Below, in pieces: positions 8,598 to 17,360 of a stretch of DNA of 64,000 nt. The notes beneath the pieces are model-generated. The model saw nothing but the letters and a program-made list of their open reading frames with translations, was not told where the DNA came from and ran no database searches. The stretch is from an uncultured Collinsella sp. GTDB taxonomy: Bacteria > Actinomycetota > Coriobacteriia > Coriobacteriales > Coriobacteriaceae. Each line of letters opens with the position of its first letter. The stretch's first letter is position 1. Location: the NCBI GenBank assembly GCA_958353395.1, contig CATWSG010000010.1, forward strand, positions 4,153 through 68,152, read 5' to 3'. Position numbers and translations under genes: made by a program.

Positions 8598-8617
8598 ATA
8601 CACGGCTGCGGGCGTAT
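8598..8617 (-). promoter_or_regulatory. Translation-gene palindrome, site B
   Basis: ATACACGGCTGCGGGCGTAT. It shares the consensus of sites at 6733, 25881 and 63517 and lies about 60 bp upstream of the proposed rplC promoter. The flanking TATACT on the minus strand could alternatively be a -10 box. Confidence 0.6.
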
Positions 8618-8664
8618 CCATCGAGATTCATATTTCACTCACATTGTTTACGCAGGTAAAGTGC

Positions 8665-8839
8665 GTGGCACGTTCCCAGTGTGCGGCGGAGGGGGCGGGC
8701 CTGAGACATATTAAGGTTGCTGCTCTACAGTCCTGCTCACGGCGGAGAGCACATTAAGTGCTCTCCTGTTCGTGCGGAACTCGCGACAACCTTAATGTGT
8801 CTCAGGCCCGCCCCCTCCGCCGCACACTGGGAACGCCAC
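8665..8839. repeat. Fold-back element, copy 1
   Basis: Arms at 8665-8719 and 8787-8839 are inverted copies over about 53 bp, with one mismatch and a 2-nt indel. They enclose a 67-bp core (8720-8786) with the inner stem GGAGAGCAC/GTGCTCTCC and loop ATTAA. The core recurs at 25999-26065 and 37381-37443, but with unrelated arms. It sits between the histidine phosphatase gene and the rplC promoter. No T-run follows the hairpin. No coding potential is apparent. Confidence 0.9.
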
Positions 8840-8870
8840 GTTGATGTCTGCTAAACCTTGCTCGCTCAGG

Positions 8871-9497
8871 CTAATGACTTTGTTGGGGGTCCACTATTTG
8901 CTGGAGGGTGAACTTGCATTGGGACGGTTCGCCTTCTGCTTGTGGCTTAGCCTCATCAAAATCGAAGATCATGATGGCGCAGTTGGGGAGTTTTGTTGGG
9001 AGCTCGAAGCCCTCTGGGGCTGCAGCTTTGATGAATTGGCGGCTGGCACTGCCGTGGCTTACTGCTAAGAGGGTTTCGATACCATCGGCGCCCATGAGAT
9101 TGGTGAGGGTGTCTACCATGCGTTCTTGCAGCGCGCGGCTTCCTTCTCCTCCAAAGGGGACCAGGTCCTCGCCCGGATCCCAGACGTCGGTGGGAAGGGC
9201 ATCGTGGGGACCTTCTTCGAAGGTGCCGTAGCAGCGTTCGATGATGCCTTCGCAGGGCTCGACTGCTGCGTCCGGGCCGAGGAGCTCGCATGCGACGAGC
9301 TGAGCTGTGTCCATGGCTCGGCCTAAGGGTGATGAGGCCACTTTGTCGGGAACGACGTTGTGGGCTTTGAGCCATGCGGCTGCCATCCCGGCTTGCTGAC
9401 GGCCCAAATCGGTGAGCGGTGAATCGCAGCGACCCTGGACGAGCTTTTTAACGTTGAATTCTGTCTGGCCGTGGCGGAGTAGATATAGACGCTTCAT
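8871..9497 (-). CDS. Histidine phosphatase family protein (phosphoglycerate-mutase-like)
   Basis: A 208-aa protein with the N-terminal catalytic motif LYLLRHGQTEFN (His9 is the expected phospho-acceptor) and the second histidine in LLAVSHGSASR. These cytoplasmic enzymes remove phosphate from sugars, nucleotides or cofactors, or interconvert phosphoglycerates; the substrate is not resolved here. A good AAGGGGAG site precedes the start. It stands alone between the CDF exporter and the fold-back element. Confidence 0.88.
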   Translation of the reverse strand: MKRLYLLRHGQTEFNVKKLVQGRCDSPLTDLGRQQAGMAAAWLKAHNVVPDKVASSPLGRAMDTAQLVACELLGPDAAVEPCEGIIERCYGTFEEGPHDALPTDVWDPGEDLVPFGGEGSRALQERMVDTLTNLMGADGIETLLAVSHGSASRQFIKAAAPEGFELPTKLPNCAIMIFDFDEAKPQAEGEPSQCKFTLQQIVDPQQSH

Positions 9498-9536
9498 GCT
9501 CTCCCCTTCTGTATAACTTGCTTTGCCGGCGCAGCC

Positions 9537-10691
9537 CTACTCGTGGGTATGGCCTACGTAGTCTTCATCGATCGTAATCTTGGCAATCGACTTGGGGTAT
9601 TCCGACTCGACCCGTTTCGCCAACGCGCGCTTTAAGTCTTCGGCACTCATCTGCAGATCCGCGGGACGCACGCAGTCAAAGATCACGTTGGTGTGCGTAG
9701 GACCCGGCACGCAGCGAAGGTCGTGAATCGAAAGGCGGCTATCGATCTGTTGAGCCATTGCGTTGATGCGCAGGCGCATGCTCGCCACCTTTGGATCGTC
9801 GGTCACGATGGGATCGTAGTGAAGCGTGACAATCATGCCGTCTTCGTTCCTAAACGCCTGCTCGATGTTATCGAGCGTGTCGTGACTGTCCATCGGGCTG
9901 GCCTCGGCTGCCATCTCGGCGTGAGCGCTTGCGAACTTCCTGCCTGGGCCGTAGTCGTGAACCATTAGGTCATGGACGCCCAAGACGCCGGGATAGCTCA
10001 TGATCTTGCTGCGAATATGCTCGACGAGCTTAGTATCGGGCGTCTGGCCCAAAAGCGGGCTCACCGTATCTTGGATAAGCTCAAAGCCGCTCCAGCCAAT
10101 ATAGGCGCCAACGGCAAGGCCGACCCACGCGTCAAGATTGATGCCCGTCACCTGCGAAACAACTGCGCACGCCAGCACGGCGCCTGTGGCAAGGACATCG
10201 TTCTTGGAATCCTGAGCGGTCGCATGTAGCGTCTCGGACTCAATGCGGTCACCGAGCTTTTGGTTGAGGGCCGCCATCCACAGCTTAACAACCATCGAAA
10301 GTGCCAGGACTACCACCAGGGCAAGCGAGAACTCGACAGGCTCGGGGTGGATGATGCGGTCAAACGAGGACTTGATAAGCTCAAGGCCGATCAGCAGCAC
10401 GAGCGCCGCCACGACCAGACCCGAGAGATACTCGTAGCGGCCATGTCCGTAAGGATGCTCGGGGTCGGCCGGCTTGCTCGCCAGCTTAAAGCCCAGCACG
10501 CTCACGATATTCGAGCTGGCATCGGACAGGTTGTTCATGGCATCCGCCACGATCGAAACCGATCCCGACAGCACGCCAATTGCGCCCTTCGCAGCGCATA
10601 GTGCCACATTGGCGAGAATACACACCACGCCCGTCAACGTGCCCACGCGCGCACGGTCGCCCTGCGCACGACGAACAATCCACTCGACCAT
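9537..10691 (-). CDS. Cation diffusion facilitator family metal exporter
   Basis: A 384-aa membrane protein with about six transmembrane segments in residues 20-215 and a long cytoplasmic C-terminal region. Metal-site motifs read NNLSD in TM2 and DSKND in TM5, i.e. NxxxD plus DxxxD. In the CDF family this pairing is typical of manganese exporters, while zinc exporters use HxxxD. Mn2+ is therefore the best guess, not proven. The C-terminal half (from about residue 215) is longer than one dimerisation domain. No regulator is adjacent. Confidence 0.85.
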   Translation of the reverse strand: MVEWIVRRAQGDRARVGTLTGVVCILANVALCAAKGAIGVLSGSVSIVADAMNNLSDASSNIVSVLGFKLASKPADPEHPYGHGRYEYLSGLVVAALVLLIGLELIKSSFDRIIHPEPVEFSLALVVVLALSMVVKLWMAALNQKLGDRIESETLHATAQDSKNDVLATGAVLACAVVSQVTGINLDAWVGLAVGAYIGWSGFELIQDTVSPLLGQTPDTKLVEHIRSKIMSYPGVLGVHDLMVHDYGPGRKFASAHAEMAAEASPMDSHDTLDNIEQAFRNEDGMIVTLHYDPIVTDDPKVASMRLRINAMAQQIDSRLSIHDLRCVPGPTHTNVIFDCVRPADLQMSAEDLKRALAKRVESEYPKSIAKITIDEDYVGHTHE

Positions 10692-10770
10692 CTATATCTG
10701 CCCCCACGGTACTACCTATATATCTTTTGCTCAAACGGATTGTAGTGTAGCCACTTTGTCCCCCAGATAC

Positions 10771-10803
10771 AAAAAGGCCGCAACCCACACGGGCCACGGC
10801 CTT
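10771..10803 (-). terminator. Terminator after the EIIC gene
   Basis: AAGGCCG (10774-10780) pairs with CGGCCTT (10797-10803), with five T on the minus strand side. A further hairpin, TGACAAAGGA/TCCTTTTGTCG-like, lies at about 10810-10834. Both fit the 3' end of the lone EIIC gene. Confidence 0.7.
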
Positions 10804-10841
10804 GGAATATGACAAAGGAATCGTCCTTTTGTCGCACAGAT

Positions 10842-12056
10842 TTATGCGCTTGTTTCAGCAGCGCTCGCCACTGTTTCGGGCGAATCGGCTTCGTCTTCTG
10901 CCGCCTGCACCTTCGTCGGCACCACGCCAAAGCAGCAGCTCAACGCCGCAGACACCGCAAATGCCACACCGCCGGCAGCACAGCACCACAGCAGGTTCGA
11001 GATGCCGCCCGTGGCAAAGCCAATGACCATAAGGACATTCGTCATGCCGATGGTATAGGCCGTAACGTGGCCCACGGCCGCAACAAGGCCTCCGACGGCG
11101 CCGCCAATGGCCATGCACGTCAGGCACCTGCCATATTTAAAGCCGCAACCGTACAGCGCCGGCTCGCTTACGCCGCCAAGAACACCCGAGATCGAATAGC
11201 CCAACATGAGCGCCTTCTCGTCCTTATCCGCAACGCGGAGCGACGCGCCAAAGGGCATGCCCCAAACGGCAAACGTTGCCATCGTCGCGGCGATCAGGAT
11301 GCACGAATCCGTTCCCACACTCATAAACTGCGCGTAGGCGAGCGATAGGACGACGTTGCTGACGCCCGCAATCTTAAGGAACTCCCAGCCAGCGGCAAGC
11401 CCCATGAGCGTGAGCAGCGACACGATACCACCGGAATTGCCAAGCATAAACATAAACTGTCCCAACAGCATGCCTAGATAGCTGCCCGCCGGCGCCGTAA
11501 TGCACAGCGAAACCGGAACCATAACGAGCATGGTCGCAAACGGAACGAACGAAAACGCCACGGCCTTAGGGATAACGCGCCGAAAGAAACACTCCACTCG
11601 CCATAACACGGGCACCGAGATGAGAATCGGAATAACAGTCGTCGTGTAATCGTTGACCGGCGCGGGAAGCAGGCCATACACGGAAGTCATCGATGCCCCC
11701 GTCGTCGATGCGACATCGACGAGCTTGAGCAGATCGGGCGCAATCAATACGCCGCCCAGCATCATGCCCAGCTGCTCCGAGCAACCGAGCTGGCGGGCGG
11801 CCGCCCAACCAAGATAAATGGGCAAAAAGTAGTAACCGGCGTTATAAAGCCAACTGTAGAACAGGCGATAGATTTCGGAATCGGCAGACCACAGGCCCAG
11901 CATGCCTTCGCCCATAATGACGGCGACGGTGCGGAACAACGCCGCGCAGACAATAAAGGGCAGCGCCGACATCATGCTTTTGGACAGATAGTCCACCACG
12001 GCCATGGCGTTTGATGAAACCGTCGTTGTAAACGAGGTGTTAGAAACTTGTGACAT
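10842..12056 (-). CDS. PTS transporter EIIC domain protein (stand-alone)
   Basis: A 404-aa polytopic membrane protein of the glucose/beta-glucoside PTS family. It has the EIIC features PAPVNDYTTTVIPILISVPVLWRVE and GVLGGVSEPALYG (the GxSEPAxYG signature). The start at 12056 follows AAAGG. Normal systems add EIIB and EIIA; here both are missing and the C terminus ends in a short acidic tail. It would need EIIB from elsewhere; a separate EIIA-Glc protein is encoded at 46857. The sugar is unknown. It follows accDA in the same direction but is separated from it by a hairpin. Confidence 0.85.
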   Translation of the reverse strand: MSQVSNTSFTTTVSSNAMAVVDYLSKSMMSALPFIVCAALFRTVAVIMGEGMLGLWSADSEIYRLFYSWLYNAGYYFLPIYLGWAAARQLGCSEQLGMMLGGVLIAPDLLKLVDVASTTGASMTSVYGLLPAPVNDYTTTVIPILISVPVLWRVECFFRRVIPKAVAFSFVPFATMLVMVPVSLCITAPAGSYLGMLLGQFMFMLGNSGGIVSLLTLMGLAAGWEFLKIAGVSNVVLSLAYAQFMSVGTDSCILIAATMATFAVWGMPFGASLRVADKDEKALMLGYSISGVLGGVSEPALYGCGFKYGRCLTCMAIGGAVGGLVAAVGHVTAYTIGMTNVLMVIGFATGGISNLLWCCAAGGVAFAVSAALSCCFGVVPTKVQAAEDEADSPETVASAAETSA

Positions 12057-12071
12057 GGAGCGCCTTTCCCA

Positions 12072-12102
12072 ATGTGACAAGTGGGCTGTCCCTTTGTCAC
12101 AT
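12072..12102. repeat. GGGACAG-loop hairpin (TGTGACAA stem)
   Basis: TGTGACAA pairs with TTGTCACA; the loop reads GGGCTGTCCC on the plus strand, i.e. GGGACAGCCC on the minus. It overlaps the accDA stop codon and lies directly upstream of the EIIC start, so it could separate the two genes. Confidence 0.65.
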
Positions 12103-13821
12103 CGTGCGGTACTGACCGATTGCGCGGTACTTTTCGTAGCGGAGGTTTGTGAGGGTCGCGTCGTCGAGCCGTCCAAGCGTATCGAAGGCATCAAATGCCG
12201 AGGACATGACGGCACGGGCGATCTCCTCATGCGACAGGCCCCTATCGTCAACAATGCCGTCGATGATGCCGAGCGCCAACAGATCGGGGGCCGTGAGCTT
12301 AAGCGCCTCGGCGGCCTCATTCGCGCGCTCGGTATCCTTCCACAGGATCGACGCACAGGCCTCGGGGCTCACGACTGAATAGGCCGAGCTCGACAGCATA
12401 AAAATGCGATCAGCCACGGACAGCGCCAGTGCGCCACCGGATCCGCCCTCGCCCGTAACAACGGAAACAATCGGTGTCTTAAGGCCGCTCATCTCCATGA
12501 GATTCTGGGCAATCGCCTCGCCCTGGCCGCGCTCCTCGGCACCGATGCCGCAAAACGCACCCGAAGTATCGACCAGGCACAAAACCGGTCGACCAAACTT
12601 TTCGGCCTGGCGCATAAGGCGACGTGCTTTGCGATAGCCCTCGGGATGCGCCATGCCAAAGTTGCGGCGCATACGCTCTTTGGTCGTGGTGCCGCGCTCG
12701 ATGGCGATGACCGTTACGGAGCGTCCGTCTTTCCAGCCAATGCCAGCCACCACAGCGGCGTCGTCGCCAAAGTAACGGTCGCCGTGCAACTCCACAAATC
12801 CGTCGAGGCCCAGCGAGATCATCTCACCCGCCACGGCTCGATCTGCCGAGCGGGTCTGCTTGACAATCTCGAGCGCGGTTTTTGGTGCCGTCGAGCGCTT
12901 GAACAAGTGTCCCAGCTTTTTGCCGCGGCGACCCGTATGCACGATTTCATGCGGTGCCCCCAGGCCGGGTGCGTGCCCTTCGTGCAGCGCCAGCAGCTCG
13001 CCTACCGTGAGCGCAATCTCGCCACGCGGAACAACGGCATCGCAAAAGCCATGCTCCAGCAAAAACTCGGAGCGCTGGAATCCTTTGGGCAGGCGCTTGT
13101 GCATGTTCTGCTCGATCACGCGCGGACCGGCAAACGCCGTCAGGGCATCGGGCTCGGCCAGGATAATGTCGCCCTCCATGGCAAAACTCGCGGTTACGCC
13201 TCCGGTCGTGGGATCGGTGAGCACCGTGATATACAGGCCGCCCGCCTCACTGTGGCGCCTAACCGCCGCAGAAATCTTGGCCATCTGCATAAGCGATGTC
13301 ACGCCCTCTTGCATGCGCGCGCCGCCCGAAACGGTAAAGCCGACAACTGACAATCCCAGCTCGGTCGCACGCTCAAATGCGTGGCAGATCTTCTCACCCA
13401 CCACGGAGCCCATCGAACCCATCATAAAGTTGGCATCCATAAAGAAGAGCGCGGTATCGCAGCCGCAGATTATACCCCTGCCGCACACAACGGCATCGCG
13501 CTCGCCCGAACGCTCGCTCACGCTCTTGAGCTTGTCGGCATAGCCGGGAAACGAGAGGAAATCCTCCGACGCCAGATTGGCATCCCATTCCTCAAACGTG
13601 CCCTCATCGACCGTCATGCGCATGCGCGCGCGACCGCTCACGCGAAAGTGTTTGCCGCAACGAGGGCAGACCTCGAGGTTGTCGTGCAGGCGTGCCTCAT
13701 CGATCACGCGGCGGCACTCCGGACACTTGATAAATACGTGGCGCGCGGGAAACTCGGCGCACGACTCGGTCATCGGCCCCTCGAGGACGTTGACCGTCTT
13801 CGCTTTTCTATTCATCAGCAT
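12097..13821 (-). CDS. accDA: Acetyl-CoA carboxylase carboxyltransferase, fused beta and alpha subunits
   Basis: A 574-aa fusion. Residues 1-285 are the beta subunit (AccD), with a zinc ribbon at Cys33, 36, 52 and 55 and the SGGARMQEG crotonase-type motif. Residues about 312-574 are the alpha subunit (AccA), with VELHGDRYFGDD and GEGGSGGALAL. The two halves are joined by a short basic linker. The enzyme transfers CO2 from biotinyl-AccB to acetyl-CoA to make malonyl-CoA. It is the last FASII gene of the operon and overlaps accC by 14 nt. In many bacteria accA and accD are separate genes. The fusion guarantees equal subunit amounts. Confidence 0.95.
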   Translation of the reverse strand: MLMNRKAKTVNVLEGPMTESCAEFPARHVFIKCPECRRVIDEARLHDNLEVCPRCGKHFRVSGRARMRMTVDEGTFEEWDANLASEDFLSFPGYADKLKSVSERSGERDAVVCGRGIICGCDTALFFMDANFMMGSMGSVVGEKICHAFERATELGLSVVGFTVSGGARMQEGVTSLMQMAKISAAVRRHSEAGGLYITVLTDPTTGGVTASFAMEGDIILAEPDALTAFAGPRVIEQNMHKRLPKGFQRSEFLLEHGFCDAVVPRGEIALTVGELLALHEGHAPGLGAPHEIVHTGRRGKKLGHLFKRSTAPKTALEIVKQTRSADRAVAGEMISLGLDGFVELHGDRYFGDDAAVVAGIGWKDGRSVTVIAIERGTTTKERMRRNFGMAHPEGYRKARRLMRQAEKFGRPVLCLVDTSGAFCGIGAEERGQGEAIAQNLMEMSGLKTPIVSVVTGEGGSGGALALSVADRIFMLSSSAYSVVSPEACASILWKDTERANEAAEALKLTAPDLLALGIIDGIVDDRGLSHEEIARAVMSSAFDAFDTLGRLDDATLTNLRYEKYRAIGQYRTM

Positions 13822-15151
13822 AGAGATGCCCCATCAGATCGGTGTGGTACATGCCCGACAAGAACTCATCGTTTGCCAGCACGTCGAGCTGCAGCTCGCT
13901 GTTTTCGCTCACGCCCTCAATCACGAGCTCGCCCAGGGCCGAGCGCATCTTGCGAATGGCGCCGTCGCGCGTGGGCGCACACACGATGAGCTTGCCGAGC
14001 ATGGAATCGTAGTACGGCGGGACTTTCGCACCGGTAAACATGGCGGAATCCCAGCGCACGCGCGGACCACCCGGCACACGCAACGCGGTGACCGTTCCGC
14101 ATGACGGCAGAAAGTCCGGCGTTTCGGCATTGATGCGGCACTCCATGGCGTGGTTGTGGACCGGCATGTCCTCCTGCTCAAAGGGCAGAGGCTGGCCGGC
14201 CGCCACGCGCAGCTGCCACTTGACCAAGTCGGTATCGGTCACAAACTCCGTAACCGGATGCTCCACCTGCAAGCGCGTGTTCATTTCCATAAAGTAGAAA
14301 TTGCCGTCGTCCGAATACAGAAACTCGATGGTACCGGCTCCTTCGTAGCCGACGGCACGAGCCAGGTCACGCGCTGCCTTGTGCATGCGAGCACGAATGT
14401 CGTCGTGTCCGTCGAGGCACGGCGCGGGACTCTCCTCAATCAGCTTTTGGTTGCGGCGCTGCACCGAGCACTCGCGCTCGCCGAGCGAAAACACATGGCC
14501 CTGCTTATCGGCCATAATCTGCACCTCAACGTGATGCGCCGGCGCGACGAACTTCTCCATGTAGCACTCGCCGTCGCCAAAAACGGCCTCGCCCTCGGCG
14601 CGCGCCTCGATGAACGCCTTTGCCGCATCTTCCACGCGATCGACCTTGCGAATGCCGCGACCGCCGCCACCTGCACGCGCCTTAATGAGCACGGGGCAGC
14701 CAATGCGCTCGGCCTCGGCCGTTGCCTCCTCGGGGCTTTTGAGCAAATCGCAGCCCGGCACGATGGGCACGCCCGCCGCGGCAGCCGTTCGACGCGCGGC
14801 GTCCTTGTCGCCCATGCTGTCGATCACCTCGGCCGAAGGACCGACAAACGCCAGGCCATACTTGTCGCAGTCGCGTACGAAGCTCGCCTTCTCGGAAAAG
14901 AAGCCATAGCCGGGATGAATTGCCTTAGCTCCCGACTTTACGGCACAGGTGAGCACGGCATCGTCGTTGAGGTAGCTCTCGGCAAGACGCGGGCCGCCGA
15001 TGCAATACGCCTCGTCGGCAAGCTGCACGTGCAGCGCGTCCGCATCGGCCGTAGAATAAACGGCGACGGTCTTGATGCCCATATCGCGGCACGCGCGGAT
15101 AACACGGACCGCGACTTCGCCGCGGTTGGCGATGAGCACTTTGTCGAACAT
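13808..15151 (-). CDS. accC: Acetyl-CoA carboxylase, biotin carboxylase subunit
   Basis: A 447-aa AccC starting MFDKVLIANRGEVAVRV after an AAGGAAGG site; longer in-frame readings have no such site. ATP-grasp features are present (KARAGGGGRGIRKV, EMNTRLQVEHPVTE). It carboxylates the biotin on AccB using ATP and bicarbonate. It sits between fabZ and accDA in the FASII operon. Length is normal. Confidence 0.97.
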   Translation of the reverse strand: MFDKVLIANRGEVAVRVIRACRDMGIKTVAVYSTADADALHVQLADEAYCIGGPRLAESYLNDDAVLTCAVKSGAKAIHPGYGFFSEKASFVRDCDKYGLAFVGPSAEVIDSMGDKDAARRTAAAAGVPIVPGCDLLKSPEEATAEAERIGCPVLIKARAGGGGRGIRKVDRVEDAAKAFIEARAEGEAVFGDGECYMEKFVAPAHHVEVQIMADKQGHVFSLGERECSVQRRNQKLIEESPAPCLDGHDDIRARMHKAARDLARAVGYEGAGTIEFLYSDDGNFYFMEMNTRLQVEHPVTEFVTDTDLVKWQLRVAAGQPLPFEQEDMPVHNHAMECRINAETPDFLPSCGTVTALRVPGGPRVRWDSAMFTGAKVPPYYDSMLGKLIVCAPTRDGAIRKMRSALGELVIEGVSENSELQLDVLANDEFLSGMYHTDLMGHLYADE

Positions 15152-15161
15152 GAAGCCTTCC

Positions 15162-15584
15162 TTAACTTTCGTGCATGAGTGCAAAAGACATATCGGCGCG
15201 GCAGCAAACCTCACCGTTGACGCTCGCAGTACCTGTCGCAAAGCGGAACGGCCCGCGCGCACGCGTGATGGAGCACACCAGATCCACCGTGTCGCCCGGG
15301 CGCACCGGACGCTTAAAGCGCACCTTGTCCAGACTCGTGTAGAACGGCGTCGCGCCGCGCGCCTCCTCATCGCCCATCAGCAGCACGCAGCAGTTTTGGG
15401 CGAGCATCTCGCACTGAATCACGCCGGGGACGACCGGGTTTCCCGGAAAATGCCCCTGCAAAAAGTACTCGTCGCCCGTAATCGTGATCTTGCCGTGGGC
15501 CTCGTTGCCCACCAGCTCGGCTTCGTCGAGCAAAAGCATCGGCTCGCGATGCGGCAACAGCTTCTTGAGCTCTTCTTTGTTCAT
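15162..15584 (-). CDS. fabZ: 3-hydroxyacyl-ACP dehydratase FabZ
   Basis: A 140-aa hot-dog-fold enzyme with HFPGNPVVPGVIQCE holding the catalytic His45 and Glu59. It removes water from beta-hydroxyacyl-ACP. The ATG at 15584 is chosen because AGGTG lies six nt upstream; an in-frame GTG at 15593 is less well placed. No FabA or FabM is present in the window, so FabZ is the only dehydratase seen. Confidence 0.96.
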   Translation of the reverse strand: MNKEELKKLLPHREPMLLLDEAELVGNEAHGKITITGDEYFLQGHFPGNPVVPGVIQCEMLAQNCCVLLMGDEEARGATPFYTSLDKVRFKRPVRPGDTVDLVCSITRARGPFRFATGTASVNGEVCCRADMSFALMHES

Positions 15585-15593
15585 GGATATCAC

Positions 15594-16070
15594 CTATCCG
15601 ATCCTCATGAGGCAGCTGCCAAACTCCACGAGGTCGCCGTCGGCCACGCAGATCTCGAGCACCTCGCCATCCGCCTCTGCCGTCACCTCGTTGAGAACCT
15701 TCATGGCCTCGATGATGCAGAGGGTCTCGCCGGCCTTGACCTTGGAGCCCACGTGCACAAACGGTTCGTCGCCCGGCGCCGGGGCAGCATAGAAAACGCC
15801 GACCATGGGAGCGGTCACCTCGGTGCCCTTGGGCTCCGGCGCGGCAACAGGCGCCTGCGCGGCGGGCTCCGGTGCGGCGGCAGGCATGGCGACAGGGGCC
15901 ACCGCCGGAGCAGTCACGGCACCCGGCATAGGCATGGGTACGGCAACCGGCTGCGCGGCGCTCGCGCGCTCGAGTTCGACCGCGGTGCCATCGGGCTCCT
16001 CAACGCGTACGCGCGTGAGGCCGCGGTCCTCCATAACATCAGCTATCTCAGCAAGTCTTTTGGAATCCAT
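15594..16070 (-). CDS. accB: Acetyl-CoA carboxylase biotin carboxyl carrier protein
   Basis: A 158-aa AccB. Residues 1-35 form the N-terminal region, residues 38-82 a Pro/Ala-rich flexible linker, and residues 83-158 the biotinyl domain, with Lys124 in EAMKV as the biotin site. It carries carboxybiotin between AccC and AccDA. Its expected modifying enzyme is the biotin ligase at 21452. Spacing to fabF is 3 nt. Confidence 0.97.
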   Translation of the reverse strand: MDSKRLAEIADVMEDRGLTRVRVEEPDGTAVELERASAAQPVAVPMPMPGAVTAPAVAPVAMPAAAPEPAAQAPVAAPEPKGTEVTAPMVGVFYAAPAPGDEPFVHVGSKVKAGETLCIIEAMKVLNEVTAEADGEVLEICVADGDLVEFGSCLMRIG

Positions 16071-16073
16071 GCT

Positions 16074-17321
16074 CTAGCTCCTTGCATATCTACGCAGCGC
16101 GATGGCGGCATTGTGTCCGCCAAAGCCCAGATTGGTCGAAAGCGCCCAGGTAAGGTCGGCGCGAACCGCGCGATTGGGCGTGTAGTCAAGATCGCAGGCG
16201 GGATCGGGCGTGTGGTAGTTAATGGTCGGCGGCACCACACCCTGCTCGAGCGCTATGGCACAGGCCATGACCTCGATGGCGCCCGTGGCACCGATCATGT
16301 GGCCGGTCATCGACTTGGTCGACGAGACATGTGCGGCGCGCGCCGCGTCCTCGCCGAGCGCTCGTTTGATGCCCGCCGTCTCGGACGAATCGTTGAGTTT
16401 GGTCGAGGTGCCGTGGGCGTTGATGTAGAGGCCCTCGGAAGGCTTAACGTCGCCCTCGGCCACCGCCAGCGATATCGCACGGGCGATACCTGCCGCGTCC
16501 GGGTCGGGACTCGTGATGTGGTAGGCGTCATCGGTGTTGCCGTAGCCCACGACCTCGGCGTAAATGTGCGCACCGCGGGCCCGTGCATGTTCCATGCTCT
16601 CGAGTACCAGCACGCAGGCGCCCTCGCCCATCACAAAGCCGTCGCGGTCTGCATCGAACGGGCGACAAGCCGTCGCGGGATCGGGGTTGGTGGTCAATGC
16701 GCGGCAGGACGTAAAGCCCGCAACGGCATCGGGGATAATGGCGGCCTCGGCGCCGCCGGCCAGGATTGCATCGGCATAGCCGTGCTTGATGGCGCGGAAC
16801 GCCTCACCCACCGCATGGGCCGAGGTTGCGCACGCGGTCACCACGGGCAGGGTCGGGCCCTTTGCCTTATGGCGAATCGCGATGTTGCCCGAAGCCATGT
16901 TGGGGATCATCATCGCGATCATGTAGGGCGATGCGCGACGAGGCCCGCGATCGGCAATCGTGTGGACGTTGTCGACAAGCGTCTGCATGCCGCCCACGCC
17001 CGAGCCCACGTAGACGCCCAAGCGCTCGCGATCGATGGCGCCTTCGACATCAAAGCCCGCATCGTGCATGGCCTCGTCCGACGCCGCCATCGCAAACTGA
17101 ACACAGGGGTCGAGATGCTTGGCGTCATGCTTGCCAAAGTACTCGTTGCCGTCAAAACCCTTGACCTCGGCCGCCACCTTGACGGCAAATGCATCGGTAT
17201 CAAAGTGCGTGATCGGACCGATGCCGCACGTGCCGGCGCACATGGCCGCCCAGGTGGCAAGCGCGGTGTTGCCGAGCGGCGATACGGCACCGATGCCGGT
17301 GATTGCAACTCTCTGTTCCAT
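16074..17321 (-). CDS. fabF: 3-oxoacyl-ACP synthase II (KAS II)
   Basis: A 415-aa condensing enzyme. The active-site Cys164 lies in TACATSAHA; the two histidines are in [11 protein letters not shown] and [13 protein letters not shown]. It elongates acyl-ACP with malonyl-ACP. The start MEQRVAITG at 17321 follows GAGGAG at a good distance; ATG at 17324 or TTG at 17339 are alternatives. It is the only elongating KAS in the operon. Confidence 0.96.
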   Translation of the reverse strand: MEQRVAITGIGAVSPLGNTALATWAAMCAGTCGIGPITHFDTDAFAVKVAAEVKGFDGNEYFGKHDAKHLDPCVQFAMAASDEAMHDAGFDVEGAIDRERLGVYVGSGVGGMQTLVDNVHTIADRGPRRASPYMIAMMIPNMASGNIAIRHKAKGPTLPVVTACATSAHAVGEAFRAIKHGYADAILAGGAEAAIIPDAVAGFTSCRALTTNPDPATACRPFDADRDGFVMGEGACVLVLESMEHARARGAHIYAEVVGYGNTDDAYHITSPDPDAAGIARAISLAVAEGDVKPSEGLYINAHGTSTKLNDSSETAGIKRALGEDAARAAHVSSTKSMTGHMIGATGAIEVMACAIALEQGVVPPTINYHTPDPACDLDYTPNRAVRADLTWALSTNLGFGGHNAAIALRRYARS

Positions 17322-17360
17322 CATGGTCTCCTCATCCAAGCCGTTGTGTGGCTCTGGTTT

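Noticed and set aside
8720..8786. Fold-back core as a simple terminator
   Set aside because: No T-run follows the hairpin on either strand, and the variable mirrored arms are not explained by termination.
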